Positions 20,394-32,608 are shown, counted from the first letter of the stretch. The stretch is DNA of 64,000 nucleotides from Cephalotus follicularis (GCA_001972305.1 BDDD01001381.1:124001-188000), one strand, 5' to 3'. Program-made: numbers and translations. Notes: generated by a model from the letters alone, not told the origin.

Positions 20394-21977
20394 CTAATCA
20401 GATAGTGTGCGTGTGGAATGAGACCCCATCATCTGCATCACTCGATCCATAAAAGTCTCCAACTTCGACTCCACCCGATCCATCTGCTGGCGAAGCTCTG
20501 AGATTGCGTTCGGCTCTGGGCCGGTCTGTGGTGGCGGTGAACAGAATGGGCGACTCTGACCTCCCACTCCCGATTGAGTACCTTGAAGTGCTTGTGGTAG
20601 CATCTTCGTGGAAGTCATGTAGTTCCCCAAACCCTGGATCCTGCCATTCCGCGGACCTCCAGTCACCTCTGTCCATGCCACAACGTCAAAGGGAGCCGCC
20701 CTACTAGTACCGTCGGTCCCCTCCGCAGTATCCGCCCCGACAGCAGCCCGGTACTTCTCCTACAAAAAAAAATACAAGATTAATTAGTTAAGTGATTGAC
20801 ATATAAAAGATAATTGACATATTCATTTCAGTTTGTGACTCACCATCCTCTCCATTATAATAGGAGGTGGAAAAGTATCATCCCCTACCTTCCGATGGAT
20901 TTCGTAGTATACATCCCCAATCATTTTCCCCTCGGGGCCTTGTAAGTCAAATGCACATTCAAATTAGTTTGAAACACAAATCAAGTTTATTAAGCACCAT
21001 AATTACAAATGAAGTTTATTACTTACCCCAATCTGAAGCTGTCTCTCCATCGTGTGACTATCGCCAGTGTAGGTGGTGTGTGCTTCATTCGCCCTATTGG
21101 CGGCATTTGTTCTTGGCCGCCCATGAAATTCCTCTGACATCTACCTGTTCACCATTTCTTCTCACACTGGTCATGGTATCTCTGCAGGGCCATGCTGTAT
21201 GCACTCAAGGCTCATCTGCTGCACACCAGCGCCCCTTATTGCCTTCCTCCTAAAATTACGCATCCACTTCGGGTAATTCTCCTGCACGTAACTATAGAAT
21301 GGAAGCCTACTATGTGCATCAGATGGAAGAAAGTGGAAGTAGTCCTACAAAACATCAATGTCAAACAACGAGTTTAAAAAAAAAAATCCTGAATAATATT
21401 GATTGTTAACTACAACAGTTTTACCCACTAATAGCTTCTCCCACAGTAGTCCTTCTCTGAATCAGGCCACCGTCTCCACGTGATCCATGGCTGCAGTATT
21501 CTGCTCTTGATGATGGACGCTATGGTGTTCTTCATGTCCATATCCTCAAAACACATGCAATTAAACAAATATTAGCACCAACATCATAGGTTAGTTTTAA
21601 AAAAATGTACTTAAATTACTTGTTACTTACCCATTGGCACTGATATGCCGAACAGGCCTAGAATTCTGCACCCCCTACGGCAGCAAGTCTGCTCCCCTAC
21701 TAGCTCCCATCATCCGTCGCTAATGAGAGCCTGATTCAAAAACATTGTTGCTTTTGACTGTAAATATGTATAACAAAATATAACAAAAAAGATCCGATAA
21801 TACGAAAAGCAGTTTAAGGTCAAATATGGTGACATAACAAATTTCCTTACTAGCACTGGGAACATCGGTATCCTGCTCCCGTGAGTCTAAATCCATAGAG
21901 TCTGTCTTAGGACGCGTAGATCCGGAGGGTGCGGTGGAATCTCCAGGAAGAGAGGAACGCGTGACTCTGCGAGGCAT
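20394..21977 (-). pseudogene. TNPA-like second gene of the CACTA (plant transposase Ptta/En/Spm type)
   Basis: Starts MPRRVTRSSLPGDS at 21977. Spliced pieces follow: an exon near 21735-21640 (MMGASRGADLLP), one with KSRILQPWITWRRWPDSEKD near 21520-21430, one with YFHFLPSDAHSRLPFYSYVQ near 21350, and HTTYTGDSHTMERQ near 21060. Then come YYEIHRKVGDDTFPPP near 20900 and a final exon with QQMDRVESKLETFMDRVMQM ending at 20394. This resembles Pfam Transposase_24, the DNA-binding partner protein. Several in-frame stops make it a pseudogene. Exon limits are approximate. Confidence 0.7.
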
Positions 21978-22127
21978 AAACTCACCGTATTTAAAAACGA
22001 TACAAACTATATACAGTTGTCCTACTATATATTATCAAATTACAATGTCGTGACATAACAAATTAGAAGATTAAGAATACCATTGTAAACAGTATTTACT
22101 ACATATACTACACTATTAACTTACAGT

Positions 22128-25100
22128 TTAATCTATGCTATCAATATCCATATCGTCTTGACTATCAGAATCATATTTCATCGCTCCGTCATCCTCATCC
22201 GTGTCAGAAAGATCATCTTCCCATTCATCTTCCTCGTCATCCGTATTGTCGTGGTCTGACGTAGGATCCCTTATTGGAACATTTGGAGGCAATACTACCT
22301 CTTCCCATTCCCCATCTCCTCGAAGGGAATCTTCACTTTTAGGTCCTAAATCAGCTACAAATGACCGTAGTGGACCGGTAGCGACATCTTCTTGCAATGT
22401 CATATCCATACCCAAATCGTCGCCATATTCTTCTTCATAATCAGGAAGGGTGTAGGAATTTCTGGGTTTAGTTTTTATCACAGACACCCACCCTTTGTAC
22501 CTACGATCGTTGGAAACACTGGGTGCGTAGAACACCTGCACAACTTGACTTGCTAGCATAAACGGCTCGTATGTGGGGAGTGCCTTTTCTGGGTTCAGAC
22601 GAACAATCCCAAACTCATCCACTCTGGTACCTCTCTCCGAAGTGTCAACCCAATCACACTTGATTAAAACAACTTTATTGTCTTTTCTGTAGAAATCGAG
22701 CTCCACAACGTCGACCAAGGCTTCATAGAAGTCACTACAACTATCATTCCAAGTGCTTCCCTTGATCATTACACCCCAATTTTGAGTTGTTGAGGTCATC
22801 GATGCATCTTTAGTGTGAAACTTGTACCCGTTGACGACATACCCCTTCCACGACCTCATTTTTGTTGCAGGTGCACTTGCTAAATGTCGTAGACGGGGGT
22901 CAACTTTGTTGTCGTTCTTAACCTATTAAGTGTGCAATTTACACAGATAACATAGAAATCAACATCAATAATTAAAAATCATGAAACTTATATGATACTT
23001 GTAGACATATTCTGGCATTACTTACACGGCTTTGAAACCATTTCACAATGTGTGCATCGCACTCTTCTTCAATTTGTTTGGGGGTAATGTTAGGGTTCAA
23101 TTCCATAACTAGTTGTTCGTAGTCACTACAGCAAAGAATATAAGTGACATATGTTCAAATTGCACAATTCGTATAAATAGAGTATAAACTTAGTACAATA
23201 TATATGTGTACTTACTCAACTAGAGGGCTGACTTCATTGCAGTTCAGAAGGATGTACAAATATGCAACCTCGTATTCTTGGTCTGTCATATGTCTGTTCT
23301 CTGTCCTGCCCATTGTTTTACCGAGATGAGTCAATATGGATAGCAATCCATTACTAGCAACGGCGTCCCCATCCCAGTTTCTCTCTAGTCTATTCAGCCT
23401 CGTCGGGACATCAGGATCGAAATAATACGAATAAAACGTCGTCAACTCATGAATGATGTATACCTCGGCGATCGACCCTTCCACATGAGCCTTGTTCTTA
23501 ACCATCTTTTTGAGATCAAACAGCTCTCTGCAATTAAATATGTAATTAGAATGCATGACAAAGAGATGAACATTTTCAGAAAGAGAATCAAAGAGTAATT
23601 GTACCTCTCAATGGGATACATCCATGTATTCTGAACCGTACCACGTACTTTCGCTTCGTAAGCTAGGTGGAAGAGAAGATGTTCCATCGAATAAAAAAAA
23701 TGGAGGAAATATCTTCTCCATTTTGTAAATTGTTTGCACAATGTTACTCTGGAGCAAGTTCATATTCGCATCACTGTTGGATGTTGAGCATATATTCTGG
23801 AAAAAATCACTGACCTCGGCCAACACCTCCATGATATTTCTCAGTAGGAACTCATAAAATGCAATTGGAAGAAGCCTCTACATGAACACATGGCAATCAT
23901 GGCTCTTCAATCCTGAAACCTTACACTCTGAAACATTCACACAACGACATATGTTTGAGGCGTATCCATTCGGAAACCTGATATTTTTCATACACTCACA
24001 AACCTGTTTGACCTGTTCACCGTTCAGTGAATATTTTGCTGGTGACAATATGAACCGCCCATCCACCTATTCTGCATACAATTCAGGTCTTATTCTCAAC
24101 TCTTTAAGATCAAGTCGAGCTTGTACATGGTCCTTGGATTTTCCCTTCACATTCATGACCGTGTTGAATATATTTTCAAAAACATTCTTCTCGATGTGCA
24201 TGACGTCCAGCTTATGTCTGACTAGTACTTTACTCCAATAAGGAAGTTCGAAAAAGATACTTCGCTTAGTCCAATTGAGTACTCTCCTGAACCCAGGAAT
24301 CTTACAAGTGGGTACACCTTTTCCAAACACAACTTCCTTCAACTCGGAGAGTTGATCCTCAACCTCTTCCCCTGATAACCTCTCCACACCCACCTCGGTC
24401 ACCCGTCAACCCTTCAAGAATTTTTTATTGTCTCTTCTAAACTAGTGGACTGTGGGCAACAATTGACGATGACAGTCAAACCACGAACATTTCTGACTAT
24501 GCTTCTATCTAAAAACCTTGGTCCGACCCATGAAGTAGGGGCATGCCAAATGACCATGAGTACTCAAGCCTGACAGCATTCCATAGAAAGGAAAGTCACT
24601 AATCGTCCACATTAAAGCTGCCCTCATCTGAAAGTTATTCTTGCACAATGCATCATAGGTTTTAACTCCAGTTTCCCACAATATCTTCAACTTGTCAATG
24701 AGTGGACACAGAAACACATCAATATCTTTCCCTGGGCTTTTTGGTCCAGATATAATCAATGATAAGAACATGAATGGCTTCGTCATACACAACCAAGGTG
24801 GGAGATTGTACGGGAAAACAAACACAGGCCAGCAAGAGTAAACACTACTCTGACCCCAAAAGGAAAAAACACGTCCGTTGCTATTCCTATTCTAACATTG
24901 CCAACCTCTGCAGCAAACGATGGAAAAGTAATATCAAAGTGCTTCCAAGCTTCACCGTCAACAGGGTGTACCATTCTCACTTCGTCACCGTCGTTATCCT
25001 TCCTCTTCTTACTATGCCACCTCATATCAGTAGATGTTTTGTCTGATTGAAACAACCTCTGAAGTCTAGGTGCCACTGGAAAGTGAAACAAAACCTTGTA

Positions 25101-25871
25101 AGGTACCTGTTTCTTTCTTTTTCCATCACCGCTAGGTTTGAATCTAGGATGATTACATGTTGGACACTCTGTAGCACACTTGTGCCGATCCCCGTAATAC
25201 AACATATAATCATTGACACATGCATCTATCTTTTTGTAGCCTAATCCCAATGTCTTCATAATTTGTTTTAGCTTGTAATAAGACTCCGACAACTTGTCAT
25301 CCTCAGTCATTCCGCTCTTAATGATCTGAAGAATTTCCTTGGCCCCTTCGTTGGGAATCCCGTACTTGGACTTGACATTCATGAGTCGCATCATCATAGA
25401 CAACTTGGTGTGTTTTTTACATCCATTCCACAACGGTTCGTCCGCATCCTTAAGCAGGTCATAGAACTTCTTTGCATTGGGTTTCAGAAGTTCATTGGCC
25501 GTCTCGTCATGTTCACCAGTGTCAAACTCAAACCCCCCCAGCATCCATTACGTGATCAACAAAAGGATTACTCGGACCCGAGGGGTTTGGCTGCTCTACT
25601 GCAACCCGACGACGTTCCCTTCTTTCCCCATGTTGATCCCACAACGTGTAATGGGGGGGAAACCCTTCTTCAACAAATGTAACCGCACTTCAGTTCGAGT
25701 TCCAAAAGCCCTTAACTTGCAAAGGCTACAAGGACATTTTATTGTACTATTCAAGACAAAATCTTGGTTTGAAAATGCAAAATCTAAGAAAGAATGCACA
25801 CCCCTGTTAAATTCCTCCGTTAGTAACCCCCGGACAACCCGCCTACTCAACCAACTCCAGTCCACAGACAT
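22128..25871 (-). pseudogene. TNP2-type CACTA transposase with DUF4218 and DUF4216-like parts
   Basis: The N-terminal transposase-associated part (25871-25596) has KCPCSLCKLRAFGTRTEVRL. The TNP2 domain follows: AKKFYDLLKDADEPLWNGC, YMLYYGDRHKCATECPTC, SPGKDIDVFLCPLIDKL and LDVMHIEKNVFENIFNT. The DUF4218-like part spans 23830-23212, with a GT-AG intron at about 23606-23525 between YPIER and ELFDLKKM. DUF4216-like: GYVVNGYKFHTKD, VVLIKCDWVD, PFMLASQVVQVFYA, then an acidic tail. It would cut and join the transposon ends. Defects include a 7-C run at 25533-25539 that shifts frame, stops near 24415 and 24450, and a frameshift near 23690. Confidence 0.85.
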
Positions 25872-26500
25872 TTTTTCTACAAGTAGGGTATAAGATTGTT
25901 AGATTCTAGTATTCTTTTCTCAATATGCATTGAATGAAGTGTATATCACCACCTAACTCTAAAAGGTATGGCCCTATCCCATTCTCGACTACGTACCTAC
26001 ACTAATATCGTTATCCCGCGTGCATAGTTCACTCCGAGAAAATTTCGGCAGCATCTCCCCACGGTTTCTCAAACACACAAATTAAACTGAATTGATCGGT
26101 TTAATTATGTATCCGAAGAACATGTCTAAGGAGTGTAACTGAAACTTTCTTGAAGAAAACTATGTACACAAAATAACGATATATCCTACAGTGGACATAC
26201 GTATGCGAGAACTGTCCGAACTGGACAATTCATGATTCACTCGTATTGAACGAATCATGAACGAGAATATAAGTTTTCTCTCGACTTTAATCATAATAGG
26301 TAATTGAACTTTACAATAAATTTAAATATGATACTAACATACTATTTAAATTATACATACATATATACTAACTATTATACATACTATTATATATATAGAG
26401 AGAGAGAGCGGCGGCTAGGAGAATAAGAACAGAGAGAGAGAATGGTGAGAAAGAGAGAAGAGAGAAAAGAGAGAAGGAAAAAAGAAAGTGTCAGGTCATA
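25872..26500. other. CACTA 5' leader, AT-rich with a GA-rich tract
   Basis: No coding signal. A purine-rich stretch (26395-26490, mostly GAGA and GAAA) lies just inside the subterminal repeats, probably 5'-UTR or promoter-proximal. Confidence 0.4.
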
Positions 26501-26509
26501 TAGTTATAG

Positions 26510-26690
26510 GGCACGACGAGGGCAATTAGTGCCCTCGCCGTGTATTTCAAAATTGTGAGGGCATGGCGAGGGTACTAGTGCCCTCGCCATGCCTTTTTTA
26601 AAAAAACAAAAAACAAAACCTGGCTCAACGGCGAGGGGATTCATGCACCCTCGTCGTCTGCCCTCGTCGTTGCCTTGTTTTCTTGTAGTG
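26510..26690. repeat. CACTA subterminal repeats, 5' end
   Basis: Half-sites GCCCTCGCCGTG, GAGGGCATGGCGAGGG and GTGCCCTCGCCATGCC occur, followed by the terminal inverted repeat. They are the same motif family as at the other end. Confidence 0.7.
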
Positions 26691-26693
26691 AAA

Positions 26694-27390
26694 GTCTCCT
26701 CCAAGTCTTTGATGTGAGGACTCTGGCGTCTTGACGAGCATATCGTCAATATATACCTCCATATTCCTCCCGATCTGAGGCTCAAATATTTTGTTGACCA
26801 GTCGTTGGTAGATTGCCCCAGCATTATTCAACCCGAAGGGCATCATTTTATAGCAATACATATATCTATCAGTGATGAAGACGGTTTTGTTCTCGTCTAG
26901 ACCATACATGGGGATTTGATTATAACCCGAGTATGTATCCATGAAGCTGAGCATCCCGTAGCCAGAGGTTGCGTCCACCAACTGATTAATCTTCGGGAGG
27001 GGGAAGTGATCCTTTGAAAAAGTTTTGTTGAGGTCGGTGAAATCTATACACATCCTCCACTTGCCATTGGCCTTCTTGACAAGGACTGGGTTCGCCCGAC
27101 AGTCAGAATAATGCACTTTCCTTATGAACCCCCCTGCAACAGCTTATTGACTTCCTCTGCAATTGCTTGCTGTCGTTCGGGTGCGAAGTTCCTCTTCTTT
27201 TGCCTGACCGGAGGCCTCATGGGATCCACATTTAACTTATGCACCATCATTTGTGGACTGATCCCCGAGACCTCCTCTGCCGACCAGGCAAACACATCTA
27301 TGTTATCTTTGAGGAATGTTATTAATTCCTCTTTCTCCACCTCTCCAAGTTACAAGCCAACTTGAAACACTTTCTCTGCATTGCCCTATT
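26694..27390 (-). pseudogene. RT palm of the complete Tat element, right of the CACTA
   Basis: Reads KKRNFAPERQQAIAEEVNKL, then NPVLVKKANGKWRMCIDFTD, SFMDTYSGYNQIPMYG, CYKMMPFGLNNAG and MEVYIDDMLVKT. YIDD is the polymerase active site, so the catalytic core codons survive. A frameshift near 27120 separates the fingers from the palm. The rest of the domain lies at 19653 and below, beyond the CACTA. Confidence 0.88.
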
Positions 27391-27400
27391 CCAAGGGCAC

Positions 27401-27905
27401 CTACACTACATCTTCAATAGGTTCTGGCCACTCAGGCTCCACTTCTCCCCTAAGCTCCACGTTTGCAATGGGAAATACTTTTTCCTCCCCTTTCTCCATT
27501 ATAGCAGTTTTATAACACTGACTTGCTACCTGTTGGTCTCCTCTGACTTCCTCCACGCCAAACCTTGTAGGAAATTTCATCACTAAGTGTCTCGTAGACA
27601 CTATTGCCTCCATTAGATTCAGACCTGGTCGCCCAATTATAGTGTTGTATGGGCTTGGTGTATCAACCACCAGGAACGTCATCTGCACTTGTGTTTGACA
27701 TGGGGCCGTTCCTGCTACTACTGATAATTTGATGGATCCCAGAGGATGGACCATCTCTCTTGCGAAGCCCACTAGAGGAGTTTTTACGGGCCTAAGTTGG
27801 TCAGCTGGTATCCTCAGTTGGTCAAATGCATGCTTGTACAAGATATCAGCCAAGCTCCCGCTATCAACCAAGATCCTCTTCATGGTGAACAATGCCACTT
27901 GCAAG
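27401..27905 (-). pseudogene. Tat aspartic protease (complete element)
   Basis: The catalytic loop reads ILVDSGSLADILYKHAFDQL, then VGFAREMVHPLGSIKLSVV, FLVVDTPSPYNTIIGRPGLN and STRHLVMKFPTRFG. The frame is continuous with the gag C-terminus (one reading frame 28393-27401) and stops at 27401. Confidence 0.85.
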
Positions 27906-29813
27906 GTCACCACCACAGGATAATCATGAGGGAGATGTACTCCCTCATAGTCCACCTCGGATAAGGATATCACCTCCTCATCTCCACCAGTCTTTATCCT
28001 TTTGCTTTGTTCATATTGTTGCACAGAAAAGATTTGCCTTGTGTAGGCCTTCCTTCCTCGGCTATGGTCGCCATCAGAAGCGACCCCTCCAAAGATAGTA
28101 TGAATCACTCCTCTGAGTTGCTGCTCCTCGGGCTGCTGAGGATCTTCCTCTCTAAGCTCCCTGCTCTCATAAGGAGCATTCCTGTCAACATACTTTTGTA
28201 GATGACCTTTTCGAACCAGGTCCTCAATCTGATTTTTCAAATGCCTACATTCCTCTGTATAGTGTCTATGATCACGATGGTAGCGGAAATATTTATCCGA
28301 ATCCCTCTTCTCAGGCACTGATCTCAATGGTGCTGGCCATTGAATCGAGACTTTATCCTTTTCTACTGCAAGTATCCTACTGCGTGTTTCCAAGAGGAGA
28401 GCGAAAGTGTTGTAACTCAGAATAGGTGTTCACCTTTTTGGGGATTCCTCCATCTTGGAAAGCTTGTGTCTGAAGTCATCCTTAGGTAGCTTCGACCATT
28501 CCTTCCTCTTCTCTTTCTTTCCTGGAACACTTCGTGAGTGCTCCCCTTTCTCCGCCTGATGGCCTGACCAGGAAGTTTTTTGTTTCCTAGCTGCCATTAC
28601 CTCCTCTGCATTGACATATTTCTCTGCTCTTCTCAGCAGGTCTGCCATGTCTACTGCGGGATTCTTCATAAGTGAGAAGGTGAAAGGAGAGTTGTCCTTC
28701 AGTCCACTATTCAAAGCTGCTAGAGCGAAGGACGGCTCCAGGTCTTTCACTGTCAGAGACTCCTTGTTGAACATGGTGAGGTAGTCTCTAAGTGACTCAT
28801 CTTTCACTTACACCACGTTGATTAAATGTGTTGAATTTCTCCTCTGTGTGGTGCTGTTGAGGAACTTAGTCACGAATAGTTTCGTAAACTGCTCAAAATT
28901 CACCACGGAATCCTCTGGTAAGGTAGAATTCCACGACTGGGAAGATCTAGTCAATGTTGCCGGGAATCCTAGGCAGAGGATCGCGTCAGAGGTCTGGTGC
29001 ACTAACATGACCTGGGTGTAGTAGCGCACGTGTTGAATAGGATCCAAGGACCCATCGTACTCCTTGAGACTCGGGAACTGGAATCCTCTAGGGATACGTT
29101 CCTTCATGATCTCAGATGTGAAGGGAGTTGCACTGATGTTGCGTACCTCGGACAGGTACCCCTTCGTCTGCTCGGTTCCTCGAAGTCTTCTCTCCATCTC
29201 TGCAAGCATTCTGTTCATTGCTTGCTCAGCATCCTCTATGTTCCTAGTCCTGCTAGAAACATGTGATTGCCCAGCCAATGTGGCTGAGTGATCTGACCAG
29301 CTCCTTGGTCGAATCTCGGTCCTCCGCGAGGCATGGGAACGTGCTTGCGTCTCCTATGCATCAATTGGACGATCCACTTCCATTGGGTCCTGCTCGGGAT
29401 GCTCGGACCGTAGGTTACTGGCATGATCTCGGGCAGTTGAAGCCTCTGCTCTCAGAGGTGCATTGACCTCTGGTCTCCTCCCCAGGGATGTATCAATCCC
29501 CGACCGCCTCGGAGGACGCATGGACCTCCTTGACGGGTTTCGCATTGCCCATTGGGGCCGTTGGTTCTCCTGTTCTGGTATGCTTGAATTATGCTCAGAT
29601 AACTGGTCAGGCAGGCCTGACCAGGTTTTGATTGGCTAAATTTGTTGCCAGCAAGGTGGTGAGATGCTCCATCCCCTGGAGCAACTGGGAAAATTGCTCC
29701 CTAATGATAGGAGCTTGCTCGGCAGCTGCAACTTGGCCAACAGTAGAAGGTTGGTTCTCGGGTGCTTGGCTACCAGTGGCTGCAGAATTAACGTTGTTTC
29801 TTATCGGAGGCAT
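27906..29813 (-). pseudogene. Tat gag (complete element)
   Basis: The ATG (complement 29811-29813) opens MPPIRNNVNSAATGSQ. The gag core reads PRGFQFPSLKEYDGSLDPIQ and FEQFTKLFVTKFLNSTTQRR. The RNA-binding cluster is DKYFRYHRDHRHYTEECRHL, where the first Cys of the usual pattern is Phe. A frameshift lies between 29607 and 29545. Stops near 29354, 28808 and 28430 break the frame. Confidence 0.85.
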
Positions 29814-29849
29814 GATTACTTTTTCGTTTGAAATCTTCTTGTTGCACTT

Positions 29850-29865
29850 CCCACAGACGGCGCCA
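29850..29865 (-). promoter_or_regulatory. Primer-binding site of the complete Tat element
   Basis: Minus strand TGGCGCCGTCTGTGGG lies 2 bases from the LTR end CATCAACA. This sequence is common as a PBS in Tat-lineage elements. The exact primer tRNA is not established here. Confidence 0.8.
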
Positions 29866-29867
29866 AC

Positions 29868-30438
29868 TGTTGATGCAGAAAATGATTCCACAACAGTCCT
29901 CTGACGTGGAGATGTTTGATTTGTAACTGGAAACGCAAAGAATGCTCCGAGAATAATTGTTGATGATGATTGATTATCCTCCCCGCACAAGGAAAGCAAA
30001 CAGGTCGTAGGTTCAAGAGATTTCAATCCTGAGGCCCCTCCGATACTTAAGTCAGATAAGGTAGAGAAGATAACACTAGGGTGCTTTAGTATATGAAAAT
30101 GACTGACTTGTGTTAAGTCTTTGTTGGGGGTATTTATAGTGTGCCCAGGCCTTAACTGCTTACTGATTTTGCGGAGGTGAATCCCTAGAATGTACCCAGA
30201 TTTTATGGCATTATTCTGTTATGGAGGATGAGATCCCCTGAGAAATAGCCGAGGATCTCGCCTATTTGCTTATTTGGCGTCAAACCGTTTCCTCTGACCG
30301 TTATCCACTCAATTTTTAAATCCCTCGTACACGTGGCAGTTTTAGCAGATGACACGTGGTAATGCTTTCAGTGGACATGTGACAGTTTCTGCAAAGGATA
30401 CGTGGCTTGTTGAATTAAGATAAATTATTTCCATATCA
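29868..30438 (-). mobile_element. 5' LTR of the complete Tat element
   Basis: Ends in element sense are TGATATGG and CATCAACA. TATA (TATAAATA, complement of 30131-30138) divides it into U3 (30139-30438) and the rest. U3 holds three ACGTG-core sites: CACGTGG near 30330, CACGTGG near 30353 and ACGTGG near 30400. These are G-box/ABRE-like and could give stress-responsive transcription. Confidence 0.9.
30131..30138 (-). promoter_or_regulatory. TATA box of the Tat 5' LTR
   Basis: The minus strand reads ACTATAAATACC. The element is conserved in the 3' LTR near 12740 and in LTR type I near 9580. Confidence 0.6.
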
Positions 30439-30857
30439 CAATCTTTTTTTGCTTCTTATTTATGATTTTTAAATATTTTTTTATAAAAAGTAACCAATAA
30501 CCTAGAATTAATCCGGAACAATCCGACCGACGAACCGATCAAGATAGCAATAATTCAGTCAAATCAAAAAAAAAATTATGATTTTATTTTTAAATTAATT
30601 TATTAATTAACCTATTAACATACCCGTTAAAATCATTAACTCATTGACCTTCTTAACCAGTCCAATCATCGATTCAATTATTATATCTATGATAAGAATC
30701 CTTTAATCAAATGGCATATTATGACTTACCGAAATAAAAAAAGGGGTGCTTGTATCATTGAAATAAACATTGTCGCTCTTACAACCTTTACAAATGAAGA
30801 ATAGCTCATCAATTTTTCCTCTTCTAGCTTACTGCCTCACATTACTCCATTACTTAC

Positions 30858-31094
30858 TGAAAGTATCCTCTCCCTCGCTTTGCTTGCCTGTAATATCAAG
30901 ATAAACCCAAGATTAAAAAAATAAAATGAGAGAGTATTCACAATTTTGTCTAGTCGGAATGTGAAATGTTCTGATGGAGATTTCTTTTTTCTTATGGGAT
31001 TTCTAGATAAGCTTTTCACTTCTTGAATAAACACAACCCATGTTAAACCATCTTTTGTCTTTTCTCTCTCTTTTATCAATAAATTATCTTCCAT
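30858..31094 (-). pseudogene. Possible MATE efflux-carrier first exon fragment
   Basis: From the ATG (complement 31092-31094) the protein reads MEDNLLIKEREKTKDGLTWV then FIQEVKSLS. Plant MATE/DTX transporters often begin with an acidic 'MEExLL' segment, then 'LTW' and a short amphipathic stretch before the first membrane helix. The helix itself is absent: after about 31005 the similarity stops. A 30-base segment at 30858-30887 is flanked by a perfect acceptor (TTACAG) and donor (GTAAGT) on the same strand and could be a micro-exon. The rest of the gene is not in view, so this is a relic or a chance match. Confidence 0.35.
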
Positions 31095-31809
31095 CGTCTT
31101 CTCTGTGTCACTGACCATGGAGTGCAGAGAGTGTTCTCAAGCTTGTTTTTTTGTACTTTAGCTCTTGATAGTGCGGAAACTGAAGAGTTTGCATATATAT
31201 AATAATTGATAGTTGTATTCTTTGGCTTTTCGGGGCTCTACTCCTCTACACATGAAGTTTAAATTATATTAATGGAAGATGTGGATTGATTTGGAAGCAT
31301 TTTGTTTTTTTAATTTTTTTATAAATAAATAGCTAAGTTGCTGTTTTCAAGTTGTTCACTGCTACCACCGAAGTTGCTGATTCAAATGGTTCTCTACTTA
31401 ATTACCATCCAAAAAAAATGGATAAAATCTTGTTTGAGTATTCATTAACTTGACATATATAATTCTTCGTGTGTTGGTGTCAATCCACGTCTAAGTTTAC
31501 AATAAAGAGTAAGAAAAAAGTGAAAAAAGAAATGGTTAAAATATAAAAAATATATAGAAAAGATAATGATCACTCTATAATATTATACGTATTCTCTCCA
31601 AAAATATCTCATCTGGTATATCCATCAATACTTTCATATATGTAATACATGTGATATTCTTATAAAAGTGTGTAAAATTTGTTTAATTCTTTTCTATGAA
31701 ACTTGTATACGTGATCAATTACATCTATGTTTTAGGACGATCTAAATATTATTAAACAAAATAGTTGACAAATTGTAGTATCTAACAAAAACAAAAACTT
31801 AGTCACTTC

Positions 31810-31872
31810 CGCTTTATCTCTCTCTCTTTCTATCTCTCTCTCTCTCTCCCTCTCTCTCCCTCTCTCTCCCTT
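31810..31872. repeat. CT-rich microsatellite
   Basis: Runs of TCTC with CCC interruptions (CTCTCTCCCTCTCTCC). No other feature. Confidence 0.8.
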
Positions 31873-32608
31873 CAAAACTTTTTGAGTAGGGACGCTCTGG
31901 GTGATTACTGGCGTTTCACACTAGAATCACGCATATGCACCGATAGTAGGCCACATATGTGGATTTTTTTTTTTGTTTTTTTTTTCACAAATAATTGTAT
32001 GATACTTTTTAGAGATGATTTTGCATTATGACGTAAGCAAACTTAGCTTACTAAATGTCAAGCAATCTCCCAAATTAGATACTTGCTTCAGGAACTTTGA
32101 CATCTGTTTAATATCGTTTTTAAACTATAATCTATATGATTCAATATGATCAAGTGGGATAATGGAGCTAAGGACAACAATGTTTTCTTGTGCTATTGTA
32201 TCTAGTACAAATCCAACAACTATTTTTATTATCGTAGTGTTTTTCTATTTATTTTTCTGTTTATTTTTATTGTGATTGTGATTTTGCTTGTTTTGATATA
32301 TGCAAATTGTTTGTTAGATTGTTCTGATATCGGTTATTATTATCGTGTATTGACTAGTCTAATTCATTAAAGAAGTATCAAAAAATTATTATTAAACAAA
32401 ATACGAATAAGGTACGCATTGGTAATCAAATTTACATTGAAAGTGTAGTTTTCGTTTCACATTGGCTTAATCGAGAATTACTATAAAAATATTAGTGTTA
32501 ATTGTTTCATTTTTAACAACTCTGTTAATAAATTGTGTCAATTTGAAGTTCAACGTGAAAATTGGGAAATAGAAATAGTATCAATTTACTTTCAACAAAA
32601 TCAGAAAC

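Larger units (their letters stand above)
19657..26690 (-). mobile_element. CACTA (En/Spm) DNA transposon, nested in the RT gene
   Basis: Terminal inverted repeats are CACTACTAAAAAACAGGG (from 19657) and, on the other strand, CACTACAAGAAAACAAGG (from 26690); 27 of the first 32 bases agree. The target duplication is AAA (19654-19656, 26691-26693); removing the insert restores ACTTCAAAAGTCTC as in element A1. It carries a TNP2-type transposase with DUF4216/DUF4218-like modules, and a TNPA-like second gene. Both are on the minus strand, so the transposon 5' end is at 26690. Both genes are broken. Confidence 0.95.
12472..30438 (-). mobile_element. Complete Tat-lineage Ty3/gypsy element with nested CACTA transposon
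   Basis: LTRs of 570 and 571 bp (12472-13041, 29868-30438) bound the element. The 5-bp target duplication CAATC occurs at 12467-12471 and 30439-30443. Minus-strand order is 5' LTR, primer site, gag, protease, RT, RNase H, archaeal-type RNase H, integrase, 3' region, 3' LTR. A plus-strand accessory gene (13690-16032) occupies the 3' region. Without the 7,034-bp CACTA insertion it is about 10.9 kb. Roughly 50 differences by eye between the LTRs (about 9%) indicate an old insertion. Frames are interrupted throughout. Confidence 0.93.
30444..32560. other. AT-rich intergenic spacer
   Basis: No transposon ends or long coding signal are recognised, except the possible MATE fragment at 30858-31094 and a CT microsatellite at 31810-31872. 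Confidence 0.4.

Noticed and set aside
22201..22440. Ser-rich plus-strand frame within the CACTA
   Set aside because: Complement of the acidic Asp/Glu-rich tail of the transposase; GAT/GAA codons read as serine-rich on the other strand.
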